Origin: Bradyrhizobium ottawaense
GTDB taxonomy: Bacteria > Pseudomonadota > Alphaproteobacteria > Rhizobiales > Xanthobacteraceae
Reading direction: 5' to 3'
DNA length: 64,000 nt
Assembly (NCBI RefSeq): GCF_002278135.3
Contig: NZ_CP029425.2
Coordinates: 7,602,001 to 7,666,000, forward strand
Part shown: in pieces, positions 26,375 to 35,041 of the stretch
Numbering within the stretch: position 1 is the stretch's first letter
Layout: the number at the start of each line of letters is the position of its first letter
Made by a program: the position numbers and the translations under genes
The notes under the pieces: model-generated
Database searches by the model: none
What the model was told of the DNA's origin: nothing
Seen by the model: only the letters and a program-made list of their open reading frames with translations

Positions 26375-26815
26375 CTAGTTTCTGCGCGAGCAGGATGCTT
26401 TGGCGCTGCAGGCCTCCTCGATCACGTCAAGCTTCGCGCGCATCAGGCGCAGCGCAGTGGCCGATGCCGGCCGGTGCGCCACATCGAGTAGCATCAGCCG
26501 AGTGGACATCGCCTGATATTGCGCGGCGAAGTCGGTCACCTCGGAGCGGTAGGTTCGCAAAGCGTCCGTCAGCGCAACGATCGCTTGATCGGTCGATTTC
26601 TGCTCATGTTTGATGGCCCCCCTAAATCACGGTCGGTGGATGCCTGCTCATGTTTGACGGCCTCTAGATCACGGCCGGTAGATGCTTGCTGATGTTTGAT
26701 GAACTCTAAAGCGCGGCCGATCGAAGCCTGCTGAAGTTTCATGGCCGTGAGTTCGTCACGCGCCTTGTTCTGACTGTAGACCACGCCGGCTGAAGCGGAT
26801 TGTTGCGGACCTGTC
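26375..26815 (-). pseudogene. Coiled-coil protein with 14-residue repeats, one frameshift
   Basis: Read with one frame change, the product has four 14-residue repeats: MKLQQASIGRALEF, IKHQQASTGRDLEA, VKHEQASTDRDLGA, IKHEQKSTDQAIVA. They are followed by LTDALRTYRSEVTDFAAQYQ and a helical tail ending ACSAKASCSRRN. The frame breaks in a run of six C (plus strand) at about 26621, at the DLG/A boundary. The N-terminus is lost where the IS3 remnant begins (about 26790). The repeats predict an extended coiled coil; function unknown. Confidence 0.6.
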
Positions 26816-27499
26816 CTTGGACAAGGCCAAGCTTCAGGATGTGCTCTCAAAAAAGCTTTGAAGCCTGGCCGCAAGCGAGAGCTTGTCGACAAAGTACGGA
26901 GTGACTGGAAGGTCTCGATCAGGCGGGCCTGTTCGACTCTTCGGATCGATCGCGCACTTTACGTCTACAAGTCCAAGCGTGGCGACCAGGCCGCTCTCAA
27001 GAGCCGGATCAAGGACATCTGCGAGACGCGGGTGAGATACGGATATCGCCGGGTCCACGTCCTGCTCCAACGTGACGGCTGGGCCATCAATGTCAAACGT
27101 GTCTATCGTCTTTATAGGGAATTGAGCCTGCAATTGCGCAACAAAACGCCGAAGCGTCGCGTCAAGGTCAAGCTGCGTGAAGACAGGACGGAAGCAGGTC
27201 GGATCAATGAGGCCTGGGCAATGGACTTCGTTCATGACCAGCTCGCCACCGGCCGCAAGATCCGTGTGCTCACGATCGTCGACACGTTCAGTCGCTTCTC
27301 TCCAGCCGTCGATCCGCGCTTCAGCTATCGAGGCGGGGATGTCGTGCAGACTTTGGAACGCATCTGCAAGACCGTCGGCTACCCCAAGACGATCCGCGTC
27401 GACCTGGGATCGGAGTTCGTCTCCCGCGATCTTGACCTCTGGGCCTATCAGCGCGGCGTCACGCTGGACTTCTCGCGGCCCGGCAAACCGACCGACACG

Positions 27500-28985
27500 G
27501 ATGTTGTAGACAAGCCCTATGTTGCCCTATGTCGCGGAAGCCTTGCTGTGTCGGGATCGTGGCTTTGCCCGCCACCGGGACGTGAACCTCGTGTACTCCT
27601 TCTCGGCGGATTCCACGCGTGCTCGTTCCTCAGCCCTCTTCGCGGGGATGTTGTAATCATAGGCCGATCCACGCTTGGCATGGCTGGTGGGTAATCCAGC
27701 GCGCAGTTCGATGCTCCGGAACTTGCGCGCCAGCAGGGCCGGCCTGGTCCAGATGTAGTCAGTGCTCTTGGTCAGCATATGCCAGATGATCATCGCCAGC
27801 TTCCGCGCCGTCGCGACTGCCGCGATGTGCTTGCCGCGTCGTGAAGCCACGCGCTGGAAGAATGCACGCAGCGGTCCCGGCGAACGGGCTACAGCCCATG
27901 CTGCTTCGACGAGCATTCCGCGAGCTTGGCCGCGGCCCTGCTTGGTGATCCTGCCATGGTAGGCGGAGCCCTCGCCAGACTGCCTTACGCTCGGGTTTAG
28001 CCCCAGGTAGCTCACCAGCCTGGTCGGATCGGCAAAGCGCCGAATGTCGCCGACGGCCGCGGCCACGCCCGAAGCCACCGTCATATCCACACCCGGGAGC
28101 GTCATCAGCCGCCGAATGATCGGATCGGACATCGCTTCACGCGCGATATCCGCCTCGACCTCCTTCAACGAACCCTGGATCAGGTCGATCTGCGCCAGGT
28201 GCCGCTCGATTGCGGCACGCTCGTCGGCAGGTACCATCTGGGCGGCGATCCACCTGCGACCGCTGATCCCTACAAGGTTGAGGTGTGGACAGGGCGGAAT
28301 GAGGTGGGCGTGAAGGATCGACTGAATGAGGTTCTTCAAGCGTACCCGCTGACGCACGAGCTGCGTACGGCGCGCAACTTGCCGTCGCAGGGCCATAGTG
28401 CGCTGATCGGGTACCCAGACCTCCGGAAGAAATCCGGTGGCGTACAACTTCGCGAGCACGGCGGCATCAATCGCATCCGTCTTGATCTTTGCGTACGCGA
28501 TCAACCGCACCTGCTTCGGGTTGGCGATGACAACACGGTCGACATACGGCGCCAGAACTTCGACAACGGCCGCGGCATTGCCAGTCGCCTCGACGACCAC
28601 GTGATCATCATGGGTGAGTTCCTTCCTGGCGAAAGCCTCCAAGCTGTCACGAGTCATGGGAATGCGGCCGAGCTTCGTTAGATGTCGCTCGAGCAGCGCC
28701 ACGGCCTCGGCCGCCACGCGATGGATGTCCATGCCAATGATGCGCATCTCTCCCTCCATGGTCAGTGCGAAAGGGAGCTGCGGGCAACACGACAATTACG
28801 GATCCGCGCTCGCAGCGCATCCGGGCTAGTCGCAGGGGCGGCCAGATAACGACCTCGAACTCGCAGTTCATGTCAGTGCGACGGCCTGCCCGCACTTGCG
28901 TGCTCCCGGTGCCCCGAGGCCCGGATCGGTCTACGCTAATGGGCTAGATCGAGTCTGGAAACACGGGACACCGGCTACATCATGC
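27500..28985 (-). mobile_element. IS110 family element inserted in the IS3 orfB
   Basis: About 1.49 kb of DNA separates the GKPTD and DNAF halves of the IS3 transposase, and it contains one complete IS110 transposase gene plus about 240 bases upstream of it. Boundaries are set by the point where the IS3 reading frame is interrupted and resumes, so they are accurate to about 5 bases. IS110 elements usually lack long terminal repeats, consistent with none being obvious. Confidence 0.75.
27527..28747 (-). CDS. IS110 family transposase
   Basis: A 406-residue DEDD transposase; the start MRIIGMDIHRVAAEAVALLE at 28747 is preceded by a GGAGGGA-type site. The RuvC-like residues are visible: Asp in GMDIH, Glu in VVVEATGNA, and the pair in KIKTDAIDAAVLAKL. 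The C-terminal transposase domain contains TLPGVDMTVASGVAAAVGDI and YLGLNPSVRQSGEGS. The frame is complete, so this copy may still move. Confidence 0.9.
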   Translation of the reverse strand: MRIIGMDIHRVAAEAVALLERHLTKLGRIPMTRDSLEAFARKELTHDDHVVVEATGNAAAVVEVLAPYVDRVVIANPKQVRLIAYAKIKTDAIDAAVLAKLYATGFLPEVWVPDQRTMALRRQVARRTQLVRQRVRLKNLIQSILHAHLIPPCPHLNLVGISGRRWIAAQMVPADERAAIERHLAQIDLIQGSLKEVEADIAREAMSDPIIRRLMTLPGVDMTVASGVAAAVGDIRRFADPTRLVSYLGLNPSVRQSGEGSAYHGRITKQGRGQARGMLVEAAWAVARSPGPLRAFFQRVASRRGKHIAAVATARKLAMIIWHMLTKSTDYIWTRPALLARKFRSIELRAGLPTSHAKRGSAYDYNIPAKRAEERARVESAEKEYTRFTSRWRAKPRSRHSKASAT

Positions 28986-29523
28986 CGGATAACGCGTTCA
29001 TCGAGGCTTTCAACGGCCGCTTCCGGGCCGAATGCCTCAACACCCACTGGTTCCTCAGCCTTGCGGACGCCCAGCAAAAAGTGGAGACTTGGCGCAGATA
29101 CTACAACGAAGAGCGGCCCCATGGCGCGATCGGCAATCGACCGCCGATTTTGCTGCAAAACCACGTCGGCGCATCCAGCCCGCCAACGTGATCACGGCGA
29201 AAAACTCTAGTTCTGGATGGTCCAAAGTTCGGTCTCGCTGCATAACCCCGGGAAATTCCAGCAATGGCTGGCCTAGTTTCCGGGAGCACTTCAGCGGCAA
29301 GCAGCCATCGACGTGTGGTGTGGGTCATTCTGGGGTGAGGCGTTCAGAACTACTGACGGCTCGGGACAATCCTATAGCCGACACAATCACCGCGAGTAAG
29401 CCCCGCAGCGGTCTCCCGCCGGCGCAGACAGATCTCCCGACTTTCCGGTCCCGATTTTTTAGCGACCTAGAATCGCCGCGCAACGATTTCACGCATTTCC
29501 CACATAACGTGAAGGAAAACTTC

Positions 29524-29660
29524 ATGAAACGCATCATATGCGCATTTTTTGCCGCGCTGATGCTCCTTGTCGCCGATTTGGCACATGCCGCAGCAAGTAT
29601 CCGGGCGGCATTCCAATTATGGTTGATGATACTGATCCCGGTAGATGGCAGTCGCGATGA
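29524..29660 (+). pseudogene. Small exported protein, probably frameshifted
   Basis: After an AAGGA site, ATG at 29524 opens MKRIICAFFAALMLLVADLA followed by HAAAS, a good signal peptide. Shifting frame near 29600 gives KYPGGIPIMVDDTDPGRWQS and a stop at 29660, which looks more natural than the continuing frame. The original was probably a 45-residue secreted peptide. The family is unknown to me. Confidence 0.4.
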
Positions 29661-30040
29661 TAATCAGCGCAGGAGGGCCTTCGTGCGCTGTCTTTCTGCG
29701 CCGCTTCTTCCGCGTTAAACGGGACCGTCATCTTTCTTGGATATTCGCGCTGGCCAATCTCGTGCAGCTCGCGGCCAACAGCCCAACTAAAGAGATTTGC
29801 ACATGAGGTTTCACGGCGCTCATAGGTCTCCTGGCGTCTACCACGCTTGCCGTTGCATTTTTGTGGACTTCGCGGTGACAACATGCAGACGCGCTTCGTC
29901 ATATTCGATCGTGGCTGTATGCACCTCCGAGGCGATAGGCTAAGCGATTGATTTCTGAGGTATGTGATAATCACACGATCGAGGCCGATTACGGGATCGA
30001 TCATTCGCAGCGTTGTTTGGCAAGCGGGTTGGGACACTTG

Positions 30041-30424
30041 ATGCGAACGATTCTTATAGCTCTAAGTATTTGGCTGTTGATCAACGTCCTCTTTGTACTA
30101 GTCATGTTTCCCCCGCGCAAACCGCGGAAATCTAGCCGTCAGAGCGGCACCGCCGGTAGGCTTTCACCCGCATTAATTAAGGAGAACGCCGAACTATCAA
30201 GCGAAGAGGATGATAGCTCTTCTCTTCGCCACGTTGTCATCGCGATCGGGCTGGGCGTCTTCTTTTCGCTGACGCCGCATTTGCTTCAGGCTTACGATGC
30301 TATCAACGAGTTCGTTAACCGTCGCCGATCAAGACGAAACGCTTCGGCGACCCATCACAGCCTTGATCAGCACGCTGACGAAGTCTCCGATGTTGAGACC
30401 GGCCAGGACAAGAACCGTCGGTAG
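30041..30424 (+). CDS. Hypothetical membrane protein (127 aa)
   Basis: The start at 30041 gives MRTILIALSIWLLINVLFVL, a membrane helix, followed by a proline-rich basic linker (MFPPRKPRKSSRQS). A second hydrophobic stretch (HVVIAIGLGVFFSLTPHLLQ, about residues 64-83) is followed by a polar tail with basic residues (FVNRRRSRRNASATHH) and an acidic end. It would be a two-pass inner-membrane protein with no family I recognise. A frame extension upstream lacks a ribosome site. Confidence 0.5.
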   Translation: MRTILIALSIWLLINVLFVLVMFPPRKPRKSSRQSGTAGRLSPALIKENAELSSEEDDSSSLRHVVIAIGLGVFFSLTPHLLQAYDAINEFVNRRRSRRNASATHHSLDQHADEVSDVETGQDKNRR

Positions 30425-30731
30425 TCACCATTCGGGATGAATGTTCAATCCCATTAAGTCGTAGTCGGTCAGTGTTTCGCCGCCCGTGTCGCATTGGTGC
30501 TTTCCGGCGAATTGATCCACTTTTAGCAGTGGGCTCGGCGCGCGGCCGCCAGGAACCATGTCGGGGTAACGGTGCCGGGGGGCTCGACGGAGTCCGACTC
30601 CGCCGCGATCCAGCGCTACCTGGCGCATATGCGCCGCATTCCGTTGCCTAATGCGAGATAAGAGCAGCGAACATGACCTCAAGTTGAACCACACTACATG
30701 ATCTTTAAGCGACTAATTTTGGGGCTTCAAT
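30425..30731. other. No recognisable gene upstream of the avidin gene
   Basis: About 300 bases. A minus-strand frame (ending GLNIHPEW at 30425) could be the tail of a decayed gene but shows no family motif. The stretch just before 30732 should hold the avidin promoter; the ribosome site there is weak. Confidence 0.35.
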
Positions 30732-31124
30732 ATGAAGAGACTTCTGGGGCTTTTGCTGCTCGCCCAATCCTTCTTGCTTTCCGCCGAGGCCATGGCGCAG
30801 GGGCTTCCCGCTCCCTCATACTGGAAAAATGAACGAGGTTCGGAACTGCTTATTTGGTCCGCCAATAGCGGGACGATACAAGGGACTTTCACAAACCATG
30901 CTCAAGGGTTTGCGTGCCAGGGCATCCCGTATCCTGCAGCGGGATCCGTTAGTCCAACCGGCTTGTATTTTGTTGTTACCTTTGCCCAGTGCAATTCCTT
31001 TACCCGCTGGGTTGGAACAATTAAGGGGTCTCAGATGCCAACGTCTTGGACGCTGTTCTACGTTGATAACAAAGGCAAGCCTAGCAGGTTGAAGGGTGCG
31101 GATATATTCACGCGCGTATGGTAG
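30732..31124 (+). CDS. Avidin/streptavidin family biotin-binding protein (bradavidin II-like)
   Basis: A 130-residue secreted protein. A signal peptide (MKRLLGLLLLAQSFLLSAEA, cleavage likely after MAQ) precedes an avidin beta-barrel. Ligand-site positions of streptavidin are recognisable: YWKNERGSELLI (Asn and Ser of the first loop), GTIQGTFTN, FTRWVGTI (Trp92 type), TSWTLFYV (Trp108 type) and KGADIFTRV (Asp128 type). The Trp79 position appears to be Phe (LYFVVTF). It closely resembles bradavidin II described from Bradyrhizobium japonicum. Avidins bind biotin very tightly outside the cell; the benefit may be to starve competitors or predators. Confidence 0.88.
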   Translation: MKRLLGLLLLAQSFLLSAEAMAQGLPAPSYWKNERGSELLIWSANSGTIQGTFTNHAQGFACQGIPYPAAGSVSPTGLYFVVTFAQCNSFTRWVGTIKGSQMPTSWTLFYVDNKGKPSRLKGADIFTRVW

Positions 31125-31360
31125 TTTTCAATCTTCCTGCAAACGCAGCGACCTAAGATTTGAAGATCGCTCTCGCGACGTCTGCACTCCGAAGCGGCGT
31201 GTGACGCTGAGCCCGGCGCGCGCGGGCCCAGCGTCGCGCCGACGCGGCGGATTTCGGCCTATTCTCCGCCCTCGTAGAAGAGCTCGAGCGGCAGGTTGAC
31301 CAGCACCGATCCAGTCCCGAGCAGTTGCATTCGGCGGTTCGGGTGGTAGACACTTCGCTA
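31125..31360. other. Intergenic, nothing recognised
   Basis: About 235 GC-rich bases between the avidin gene and the IS5 element. A minus-strand frame here has no motif. Confidence 0.4.
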
Positions 31361-31370
31361 GGGTCCAGAC

Positions 31371-31823
31371 TCAATTGAGCCAATATGCGACGAGAGCGGC
31401 GAGATGAACAGCGGCCAAAAAATTACGGGCGAGCTTGTCATATCGCGTGGCGATGCGCCGGAAGTCCTTGAGCCTGCAAAAGCAGCGTTCGATGACATTT
31501 CGTCCTTTGTAGGCGCGTTTGTTGAAGCGATGGATGACGACACGGTTAGATTTATTGGGGATTACGGGCTTGGCGCCACGACGAATGATTGCGCCGCGAA
31601 GCTTGTCGCCATCATACCCTTTGTCGGCGAGGAGCACGCTCATGGGTGGCGCGAGCGCCAGGACATCGGGAGCCGCAGCGATATCGGCATCTTGGCCTGG
31701 AGTCAGATGCAGGACGACCGGCCGGCAGAGCGGATCGCTCAGCGCATGGATTTTTGTCGTGCGGCCTCCGCGCGAGCGGCCGATTGCTTGATTGTGCTCC
31801 CCCCTTTTCCGCCGGAGGCACAC
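31371..31823 (-). CDS. IS5 (IS427 group) transposase, orfB
   Basis: A 150-residue C-terminal half. It continues the DDE core: RSRGGRTTKIHALSDPLCRP, the second Asp in VLLADKGYDGDKLR, and the Glu in GRNVIERCFCRLKDFRRIAT. It ends LAALVAYWLN close to the element end. Expressed by frameshift from orfA. Confidence 0.88.
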   Translation of the reverse strand: MCLRRKRGEHNQAIGRSRGGRTTKIHALSDPLCRPVVLHLTPGQDADIAAAPDVLALAPPMSVLLADKGYDGDKLRGAIIRRGAKPVIPNKSNRVVIHRFNKRAYKGRNVIERCFCRLKDFRRIATRYDKLARNFLAAVHLAALVAYWLN

Positions 31824-32131
31824 CGGTGAGCTTTAATCGAGGTCGAGTCGAGCGACAGTACGACGCCGTCTTCGCCAGGCTTGGCCAGCGCTTCGAAGAT
31901 TGCGCACCATCGTCCTCGCTTGGCCCAGCGATTGAAGCGATTGTAGATCGTCGTGTAAGGGCCGTATTCACGTGGACAATCACGCCATCGTGCACCCGAT
32001 TGCAGCATGTGAATGATGCCGCTGACGATGCGTCGGTCGTCGTCCCGATCCGGCCCCGTCAGTCCCCTCGGCAGATGCGGTTCGATACGCGCCCATTGCC
32101 TGTCGTTCAGCCAAAACAAACCAGCGCGCAT
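31739..32131 (-). CDS. IS5 (IS427 group) transposase, orfA
   Basis: A 130-residue N-terminal half starting MRAGLFWLNDRQWARIEPHL. It contains SGIIHMLQSGARWRDCPREY and GPYTTIYNRFNRWAKRGRW, and the first catalytic Asp in LSLDSTSIKAHR. It ends past the orfB start; the two frames overlap by 85 bases. A programmed frameshift in the overlap would give the full transposase. Confidence 0.88.
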   Translation of the reverse strand: MRAGLFWLNDRQWARIEPHLPRGLTGPDRDDDRRIVSGIIHMLQSGARWRDCPREYGPYTTIYNRFNRWAKRGRWCAIFEALAKPGEDGVVLSLDSTSIKAHRCASGGKGGSTIKQSAARAEAARQKSMR

Positions 32132-32244
32132 TCTCTCGCCCCCGAATCAACACGTAGGCAAGAGAATCACGTGGCGCTATTTAGGTACAGACCCTAATAC
32201 TTCGGTTCGAAGCGCGCTACTCTGCGCGTCATCCCTGAGCTCTA

Positions 32245-33362
32245 GTACCCACTTTTCTTGGAACGTGAGTCGTGATTCAAGGTCGGGATGATACCCGAAG
32301 CAAGAGAAGTCCACCTTTCGAGGAAAGATCGCAAGGTGCTTGAGGCGTGCTGTCGCTCACCGGTGACGTTGCAGCGCGATTTGAAGCGGGCGCGGATAGT
32401 TCTGTTGGCGGCGGATGGGCGCAGCACCCGGTCGATCGCCAAGGAAGTTGGGGTCCAGCCGCGGATTGTCAGCCTTTGGCGGCATCGCTATGCCGACCAT
32501 GGCCTTGAAGGGCTGCAAGACAAGCCGCGGCCTGGCAAGCAGCCGATCTATACGAAGACGACCGACAAGCGGATTCTGAAGCTGCTGGATAAGCCGCCAC
32601 CGCAAGGGTTTGCGCGCTGGACCGGCCCCCTGCTGGCCGAGGCGCTGGGCGATGTCGATGTCCAATATGTCTGGCGGTTCCTGCGCAGCCACAAGATTGA
32701 CCTGGTGGCTCGCAAGTCCTGGTGCGAGAGCAACGACCCGAACTTTACGGCCAAAGCCGCCGATGTTGTCGGCCTCTATGTCGCGCCGCCGGCGAAGGCC
32801 ATTGTGCTGTGCGTGGACGAGAAGCCCTCGATCCAGGCTTTGGAGCGAGCGCAGGGTTATCTGAAGTTGCCCAATGGCCGCGCCTTAACCGGCCAAAGCC
32901 ACGATTACAAGCGGCATGGCACCACAACATTGTTTGCGGCGCTCGAAGTCGCCACCGGAAAGATCATCGCGACCCATTCAAAACGCCGGCGCCGCGTCGA
33001 GTTTCTCGATTTCATGAACAGCGTCACCGCGACTTTTCCGAACCGCAAGCTTCACGTCATCCTCGACAACCTCAACACCCATAAAAAGAACGAGGACTGG
33101 CTCAAGGCCCACCCCAACGTGCAATTTCATTTCACGCCGACAAGTGCGCCATGGCTCAATCAGGTCGAAGTATGGTTTTCCATCTTGCAGGGGCAGTCGC
33201 TCAGCGGCACCTCCTTCACGAGCCTCAAGCAGCTTCAGGAACACATCGATGCCTACGTCAACGCATACAACGACAGAGCCGAGCCCTTCGTCTGGACCAA
33301 GAAAAAGGTCCGTCAACGCCGTTTCAAAGGCCGCCGTATCACTCAGCTCTGATTCCGGGGAC
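32245..33362 (+). mobile_element. IS630 family insertion sequence, copy 2 (1118 bp)
   Basis: Same element as at 25045-26162, in the opposite orientation. It is flanked by TA (32243-32244 and 33363-33364). The left end is GTACCCACTTTTC; the right end reads GATTCCGGGGAC where copy 1 has GATTCCGGGTAC, a one-base change in the terminal repeat. With copy 1 it encloses about 6.1 kb as an inverted pair. Confidence 0.85.
32288..33352 (+). CDS. IS630 family transposase
   Basis: A 354-residue DDE transposase, identical to copy 1 except one residue (SAPW in place of SASW just before the catalytic Glu region NQVEVWFS). Catalytic stretches VDEKPSIQ and DNLNTHKK are intact. The altered right end of this copy may lower its mobility. 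Confidence 0.92.
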   Translation: MIPEAREVHLSRKDRKVLEACCRSPVTLQRDLKRARIVLLAADGRSTRSIAKEVGVQPRIVSLWRHRYADHGLEGLQDKPRPGKQPIYTKTTDKRILKLLDKPPPQGFARWTGPLLAEALGDVDVQYVWRFLRSHKIDLVARKSWCESNDPNFTAKAADVVGLYVAPPAKAIVLCVDEKPSIQALERAQGYLKLPNGRALTGQSHDYKRHGTTTLFAALEVATGKIIATHSKRRRRVEFLDFMNSVTATFPNRKLHVILDNLNTHKKNEDWLKAHPNVQFHFTPTSAPWLNQVEVWFSILQGQSLSGTSFTSLKQLQEHIDAYVNAYNDRAEPFVWTKKKVRQRRFKGRRITQL

Positions 33363-33424
33363 TAGGTTCATTCTCGAGGAGATCCTCAGCACGTGCCTTG
33401 GCGTCGTTTTCTCGGGATTATTTT

Positions 33425-33739
33425 ATGTCACCTATTCAAGCGATTAAAGACTGGTACGTGTCCCTGGACAACGAACTTCAATCAGACATCGCGTACATGT
33501 TCGTATCTCTGACTCTCGGTGATCGCCAGTTTGCTCCCGCTGCCGCTGTCCGAAGACTGTTGCAATGGTTTGACGTGCGTAGTGAAGGCACGGAACACGA
33601 GGATGCTCTAGCAGCCGTTACGTTTCGGGCCTCATTCGAATACATCTTTGCTGAGCGCTTCACGGGCGCCGGGTGGATCTTTCCGGAGCAAACTTTAGAG
33701 CTGGCCCCGGTTGTTTGGACAGCGCCCCGCTGGATTTAA
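33425..33739 (+). CDS. Hypothetical protein (104 aa), possibly cut by the adjacent IS3
   Basis: The start at 33425 gives MSPIQAIKDWYVSLDNELQS followed by DIAYMFVSLTLGDRQFAPAA, helical and acidic, and ends PVVWTAPRWI exactly where the IS3 terminal repeat begins (stop TAA lies in the IS end TTAAGTGG). The natural C-terminus is therefore probably missing. The fragment at 35045 on the other side of the IS, in the same orientation, may be its remainder. No family recognised. Confidence 0.5.
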   Translation: MSPIQAIKDWYVSLDNELQSDIAYMFVSLTLGDRQFAPAAAVRRLLQWFDVRSEGTEHEDALAAVTFRASFEYIFAERFTGAGWIFPEQTLELAPVVWTAPRWI

Positions 33740-33842
33740 GTGGATTCCTGCCGGGTTATGCTGAACGCGGGGCTTTACGATTTTGTCGTTGCGTCGGGAG
33801 GGCGTAGCCCGACCAGAGCGACGACAAAATCGTCGGCGACGG

Positions 33843-34670
33843 TCATGCGGCCATCACCATAGCTTGCGTGCCGAAGTAAGCCTCGTCGGGCGTGCGCCCG
33901 TCAAGGCTCGAGTGAGGGCGTCCCTGATTGTAGAAGGCCAGATACTTGGCAATTGACGCTCGCGCCTCGGACACGCTGTCGTAGGCGCGGAGATAAACTT
34001 CTTCGTATTTGACCGTGCGCCAGAGCCGCTCGACAAACACGTTGTCGCGCCAGGCGCCCTTGCCATCCATGCTGATGGCGATCTTCGCGTCCAGCAGCAC
34101 ATCGGTGAACTCGAGGCTGGTGAACTGGCTGCCCTGGTCCGTGTTGAAAATCGCGGGCCTGCCGTGCTTCGCCAACGCCTCCTGGACCGCTTCGACGCAG
34201 AAGGCCGCCTCCATTGTGATCGAGACGCGATGGGCCAGGACCCGTCGGCTGAACACATCGACGACCGCCGCGAGATAGACGAAGCCACGCCGCATCGGAA
34301 TGTAGGTGATGTCCATTGCCCACGCATGGTCGGGCCGCTCGATCTTCAATCCGCGCAACAGGTACGGGTAGATCTTGTGACCCGGAGCCGGCTTGCTCGT
34401 GTTCGGGCGACGATAGACCGCCTCGATCCCCATGCGCTTCATCAGCGTCGCGATGTGGCGGCGACCGGCGTATACCCCCTCCCGCCGCAGCAACGATCGC
34501 AGCATACGCGCTCCCGCGAAGGGATAATCGAGATGCAGCTCATCGAGCCGACGCATCAAGGCAAGGTCCTCGGCCGAAACTGGCCGAGGTTCATAGTAGA
34601 CCGTGCTGCGAGCCAGCTTCAGGACCTTCGCCTGGCGCACGATAGAAAGATCATGACCGCGGTCGATCAT
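33843..34670 (-). CDS. IS3 family transposase, orfB
   Basis: A 275-residue catalytic subunit. It has an HTH_21-like region (LDYPFAGARMLRSLLRREGV), then the rve core with the triad Asp in WAMDITYIPMRRGF, Asp in IFNTDQGSQFTS, and Glu in DNVFVERLWRTVKYEEVYL. The C-terminus FYNQGRPHSSLDGRTPDEAY is typical. The start overlaps the orfA stop (ATGA). Confidence 0.92.
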   Translation of the reverse strand: MIDRGHDLSIVRQAKVLKLARSTVYYEPRPVSAEDLALMRRLDELHLDYPFAGARMLRSLLRREGVYAGRRHIATLMKRMGIEAVYRRPNTSKPAPGHKIYPYLLRGLKIERPDHAWAMDITYIPMRRGFVYLAAVVDVFSRRVLAHRVSITMEAAFCVEAVQEALAKHGRPAIFNTDQGSQFTSLEFTDVLLDAKIAISMDGKGAWRDNVFVERLWRTVKYEEVYLRAYDSVSEARASIAKYLAFYNQGRPHSSLDGRTPDEAYFGTQAMVMAA

Positions 34671-34972
34671 CGCTTTGCGCTCAGCAGGCCCGCCTTGGTG
34701 AGCGCGCCGGACAAAAAATCGTTTTCCAACGCCAGCTCGCCGATCTTGGCATGCAACGCCTTCAAATCGACCGGCGTCTCGGCCGATGTCTTGTCATGCC
34801 CAAACACGCCGGCGGCGCCTTCCAGGAGCTGGTTTTTCCAGATCGTGATCTGGTTCGGATGAACATCAAACAGTTGCGCCAGCTCCGCCAGTGTCTTGTC
34901 TCCTTTGACCGCAGCCAAAGCAACCTTCGCCTTGAATGCCGGAGAATGCGTCCGGCGGCTCTTCTTCGTCAT
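34667..34972 (-). CDS. IS3 family transposase, orfA
   Basis: A 101-residue DNA-binding subunit starting MTKKSRRTHSPAFKAKVALA, with the helix-turn-helix KTLAELAQLFDVHPNQITIW and a leucine-rich dimer helix (LKALHAKIGELALENDFL). It is joined to orfB by overlap or frameshifting. Confidence 0.9.
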   Translation of the reverse strand: MTKKSRRTHSPAFKAKVALAAVKGDKTLAELAQLFDVHPNQITIWKNQLLEGAAGVFGHDKTSAETPVDLKALHAKIGELALENDFLSGALTKAGLLSAKR

Positions 34973-35041
34973 CTTCGCTCCTGATTCGCAGCAAGAATCC
35001 TCGCCGCTGTCAGGCAGAAAATCCACTCAAGCTACTGTCCG

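Larger units (their letters stand above)
26790..29191 (+). pseudogene. IS3 family element, 5'-truncated and split by an IS110 insertion
   Basis: The end of orfA (IVADLSLDKAKLQDVLSKKL) starts near 26790. Its AAAAAAG heptamer at about 26852 is a classic slippery site giving a -1 shift into orfB (KALKPGRKRELVDKV). OrfB runs through the DDE core (AWAMDFVHDQLATGRKIRVL, then DLGSEFVSRDL) to FSRPGKPTD near 27500, where IS110 sequence begins. It resumes at about 28985 with [20 protein letters not shown] and ends SPPT at 29191, supplying the third catalytic residue. Joining 26853-27500 to 28985-29191 restores one transposase. Most of orfA is gone. Confidence 0.85.
31361..32194 (-). mobile_element. IS5 family (IS427 group) insertion sequence, 834 bp
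   Basis: The element has GGGTC-type imperfect inverted ends (GGGTCCAGACTCAATTG on the left; GGGTCTGTACCTAAAT read from the right) and is flanked by TA on both sides (31359-31360 and 32195-32196). It contains two overlapping transposase frames, as in the IS427 group, where a frameshift joins them. Confidence 0.8.
33737..35030 (-). mobile_element. IS3 family insertion sequence (about 1.29 kb)
   Basis: Terminal inverted repeats are TTAAGTGGATTCCTGCC at the left (33737) and TTGAGTGGATTTTCTGCC read inward from the right (35030). Between them are overlapping orfA and orfB, as usual for IS3. Both frames are intact, so the copy looks recent. Confidence 0.82.
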
